Source: Paracoccaceae bacterium
GTDB taxonomy: Bacteria; Pseudomonadota; Alphaproteobacteria; Rhodobacterales; Rhodobacteraceae
Direction: 5' to 3'
Length of the DNA: 7,569 nt
NCBI GenBank assembly: GCA_026982275.1
Contig: JALSHK010000498.1
Span: 1-7,569 of the forward strand
Numbering within the stretch: position 1 is the first letter of the stretch; each line of letters starts with the position of its first letter. The notes under the pieces are model-generated. The model saw only the letters and a list, made by a program, of their open reading frames with translations. It was not told the origin of the DNA and ran no database searches. Shown here piece by piece: positions 5,973-7,569 of this stretch. A program made the position numbers and the translations under genes.

Positions 5973-6692
5973 ATGCAAGATAAAACCGAAAAAAGCTTTG
6001 TGGACGGGCTGGAGGAGACGATCATCGCGATCCTGCTGGGCCTGATGACCCTGATAACCTTTGCCAATGTGGTGCTACGCTTCACGGCCGGCACCTGGTT
6101 TGGCGACTACATGAATAACACATGGGGCATTAATGGCGGACTGATATGGGGGCTGGAAGCCACCTCTGTCCTGTTTGCATGGCTGGTGCTTTTCGGCATG
6201 AGCTATTGCATAAAAATCACCGCCCATCTCGGGGTGGATTCTATCACAAATCTGTTTCAGGCCGCCATGCGGCGCAAGCTGGTATTGCTGGCCACGCTGA
6301 TCTCTATCATCTATGCCGCCTTGCTGCTGAAGGCGGGCTGGGATTACTACGCCAATTTCGCCAACCTGCCCGGCACCACCGGCAAGTGGTTTCCGACCGG
6401 TTTTGAAGAAATGCGCCCGACCAGCTATCGCAGCTGGTACGAGGTGGACCGGATCCCGATGTTTGACTGGCTGCGCTTTATCGAACCGATGATCAACGAA
6501 GGCGAGGCCTATAACAAGCTGCCCCGCTTTATCCCTTATGTCATCCTGCCCTTTGGTGCCGCCTTGCTGCTCTATCGCCTGGTGCAGGTTTTTGCCGGGC
6601 TTTTCAAAGGCTCCCGCAAAACCCTAATTGTCAGCCATGAGGCTGAAGACGAAATGAACGAAGCGGCTGAAAAAGTCGAACAGGAGACTTAA
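5973..6692 (+). CDS. dctQ: TRAP transporter small permease subunit DctQ
   Basis: Small membrane subunit of the TRAP transporter. It pairs with DctM and supports docking of the loaded DctP. The 239 residues contain four hydrophobic helices at about 15-38, 58-78, 103-123 and 186-210. The second helix and the loop after it (EATSVLFAWLVLFG..., then KITAHLGVDS) carry the usual DctQ pattern, including Glu62, the W/F-G core and a histidine-containing loop. Between helices 3 and 4 is a roughly 60-residue soluble stretch rich in W, Y, P and charged residues (about 124-185). This makes the protein longer than many DctQ proteins of about 160-200 residues. The C-terminal tail (about 211-239) is acidic, with EAEDEMNEAAEKVEQE. 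AGGGGGA at 5961-5967 gives a strong ribosome-binding site. dctM begins 3 nt after the stop. Confidence 0.9.
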   Translation: MQDKTEKSFVDGLEETIIAILLGLMTLITFANVVLRFTAGTWFGDYMNNTWGINGGLIWGLEATSVLFAWLVLFGMSYCIKITAHLGVDSITNLFQAAMRRKLVLLATLISIIYAALLLKAGWDYYANFANLPGTTGKWFPTGFEEMRPTSYRSWYEVDRIPMFDWLRFIEPMINEGEAYNKLPRFIPYVILPFGAALLLYRLVQVFAGLFKGSRKTLIVSHEAEDEMNEAAEKVEQET

Positions 6693-6695
6693 GGC

Positions 6696-7569
6696 ATGGA
6701 AATCATTTTTCTTTTCGGCATGGTAATCGGGTTTTTGCTGCTTGGTGTGCCTATTGCCATCGCGCTGGGGCTCAGCTCGATCGTCTTTCAGCTTATGTTC
6801 TCGGATGCCTCTCTGGCCTCAATGGGGCAGATGATGTTTCAGGCAATGTATGCCCATTACACCCTGCTGGCGATTCCGTTTTTCATTCTGGCCTCCAGCT
6901 TCATGAGCACGGGCGGGGTGGCGAAAAGGATCATCCGGTTTTCCATTGCGCTGGTGGGCCATTTGCGCGGCGGGCTGGCGATTGCGGGCGTGCTGGCCTG
7001 TATGATGTTTGCGGCCCTGTCCGGCTCCTCTCCGGCCACGGTGGTGGCGATTGGCTCTATCGTGATCGTGGGCATGCATCAGGTCGGCTATGACAAGGAT
7101 TTCGCCGCCGGTATCATTGCGGTTGCCGGCACATTGGGCATTCTTATTCCACCCTCGATCGTGATGGTTGTTTATGCCTCCGCCACCGATGTATCCGTGG
7201 GCCGGATGTTTCTGGCCGGGGTTATTCCGGGCTTGCTGGCCGGCACCATGCTGATGGTGGGGATCTATGTGGTGGCGCGGATCAAAAACCTGCCCAAAGG
7301 CGAATGGAAGGGCTGGGGCGAGGTGGCCGAAGCCATGCTCGATGCGGCTTTTGGCCTGTTCCTGATGGTGATCATTCTGGGCGGTATTTATGGCGGCATC
7401 TTCACCCCGACCGAAGCGGCGGCAGTGGCCTCGGTTTATGCCTTTATCGTTGCGGTGTTTATCTATCGCGATATGGGCCCTTTGAAAAACCGGCCATGGA
7501 TCGCGCCTGAAAAGCTATCTACCGCGCAGCTTGGCTTGCGGATGTGGACCTTTTCGCTCTTTGCTTTTG
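6696..7569 (+). CDS. dctM: TRAP transporter large permease subunit DctM (3' end cut by window)
   Basis: Large transport subunit that moves the substrate inward, driven by the Na+ gradient in characterised TRAP systems. I translated 291 codons from ATG 6696. AGGAG, located within the dctQ 3' end, lies 9 nt upstream, so the two genes are probably translationally linked. The sequence starts with an N-terminal helix (IIFLFGMVIGFLLLGVPIAIALG). Family motifs follow: YTLLAIPFFILASSFM (about 55-70), ALSGSSPATVVAIGSI (about 106-121), GTLGILIPPSIVMVVYAS (about 144-161) and GGIYGGIFTPTEAAAVA (about 226-242). DctM proteins are usually about 425 residues or longer, so roughly the last third lies beyond the window. 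There is no frameshift or internal stop in the visible part. Confidence 0.95.
   Translation, partial: MEIIFLFGMVIGFLLLGVPIAIALGLSSIVFQLMFSDASLASMGQMMFQAMYAHYTLLAIPFFILASSFMSTGGVAKRIIRFSIALVGHLRGGLAIAGVLACMMFAALSGSSPATVVAIGSIVIVGMHQVGYDKDFAAGIIAVAGTLGILIPPSIVMVVYASATDVSVGRMFLAGVIPGLLAGTMLMVGIYVVARIKNLPKGEWKGWGEVAEAMLDAAFGLFLMVIILGGIYGGIFTPTEAAAVASVYAFIVAVFIYRDMGPLKNRPWIAPEKLSTAQLGLRMWTFSLFAF

Overview
The window looks like chromosomal DNA of an alphaproteobacterium, most likely of the Rhodobacterales (Rhodobacter/Paracoccus/Roseobacter group). The evidence is the linked ccoNO, fnrL and hemN set, an FnrL of alphaproteobacterial type, two perfect FNR-type boxes, and a DctPQM transporter of the kind common in this order. 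Base composition is moderately GC-rich and coding density is high. I see no transposase, phage gene, tRNA, rRNA or CRISPR array.

Layout. Positions 1-2345 (minus strand) carry ccoO, cut at its 3' end by the window edge, and complete ccoN. These are subunits II and I of the high-affinity cbb3 cytochrome c oxidase. A 122-bp gap holds an FNR box (2431-2444) and a palindrome overlapping the fnrL stop codon. fnrL (2468-3217, minus) encodes the oxygen-sensing Fe-S regulator. It is divergent from hemN (3302-4657, plus), the oxygen-independent coproporphyrinogen III oxidase, and a second perfect FNR box (3254-3267) lies between them. Positions 4658-4905 contain no gene but are rich in sites: tandem GTGCGG-type inverted repeats resembling DctD upstream activator sites, a weak sigma-54-like element and an AT-rich inverted repeat. 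dctP (4906-5913), dctQ (5973-6692) and dctM (6696 to the window end, partial) then encode a TRAP transporter, probably for C4-dicarboxylates. A strong hairpin separates dctP from dctQM.

How it fits together. When oxygen falls, FnrL keeps its [4Fe-4S] cluster, binds the TTGAT-N4-ATCAA boxes and switches on the cbb3 oxidase and oxygen-independent heme synthesis. That heme is needed for the b- and c-type hemes of the oxidase. The dct operon is a separate module that supplies succinate, malate or fumarate as carbon and electron source. Its promoter region points to two-component, enhancer-dependent control rather than FnrL, since no FNR box is seen there.

The genes belong to well-known families and I do not see an undescribed system. 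The observations most worth checking are regulatory: the tandem dct upstream sites, a possible leaderless hemN start set by the FNR box, the palindrome beside the ccoN promoter, and the dctP-dctQ hairpin. Several start codons were moved from the longest open frame on the basis of ribosome-binding sites or regulatory elements.
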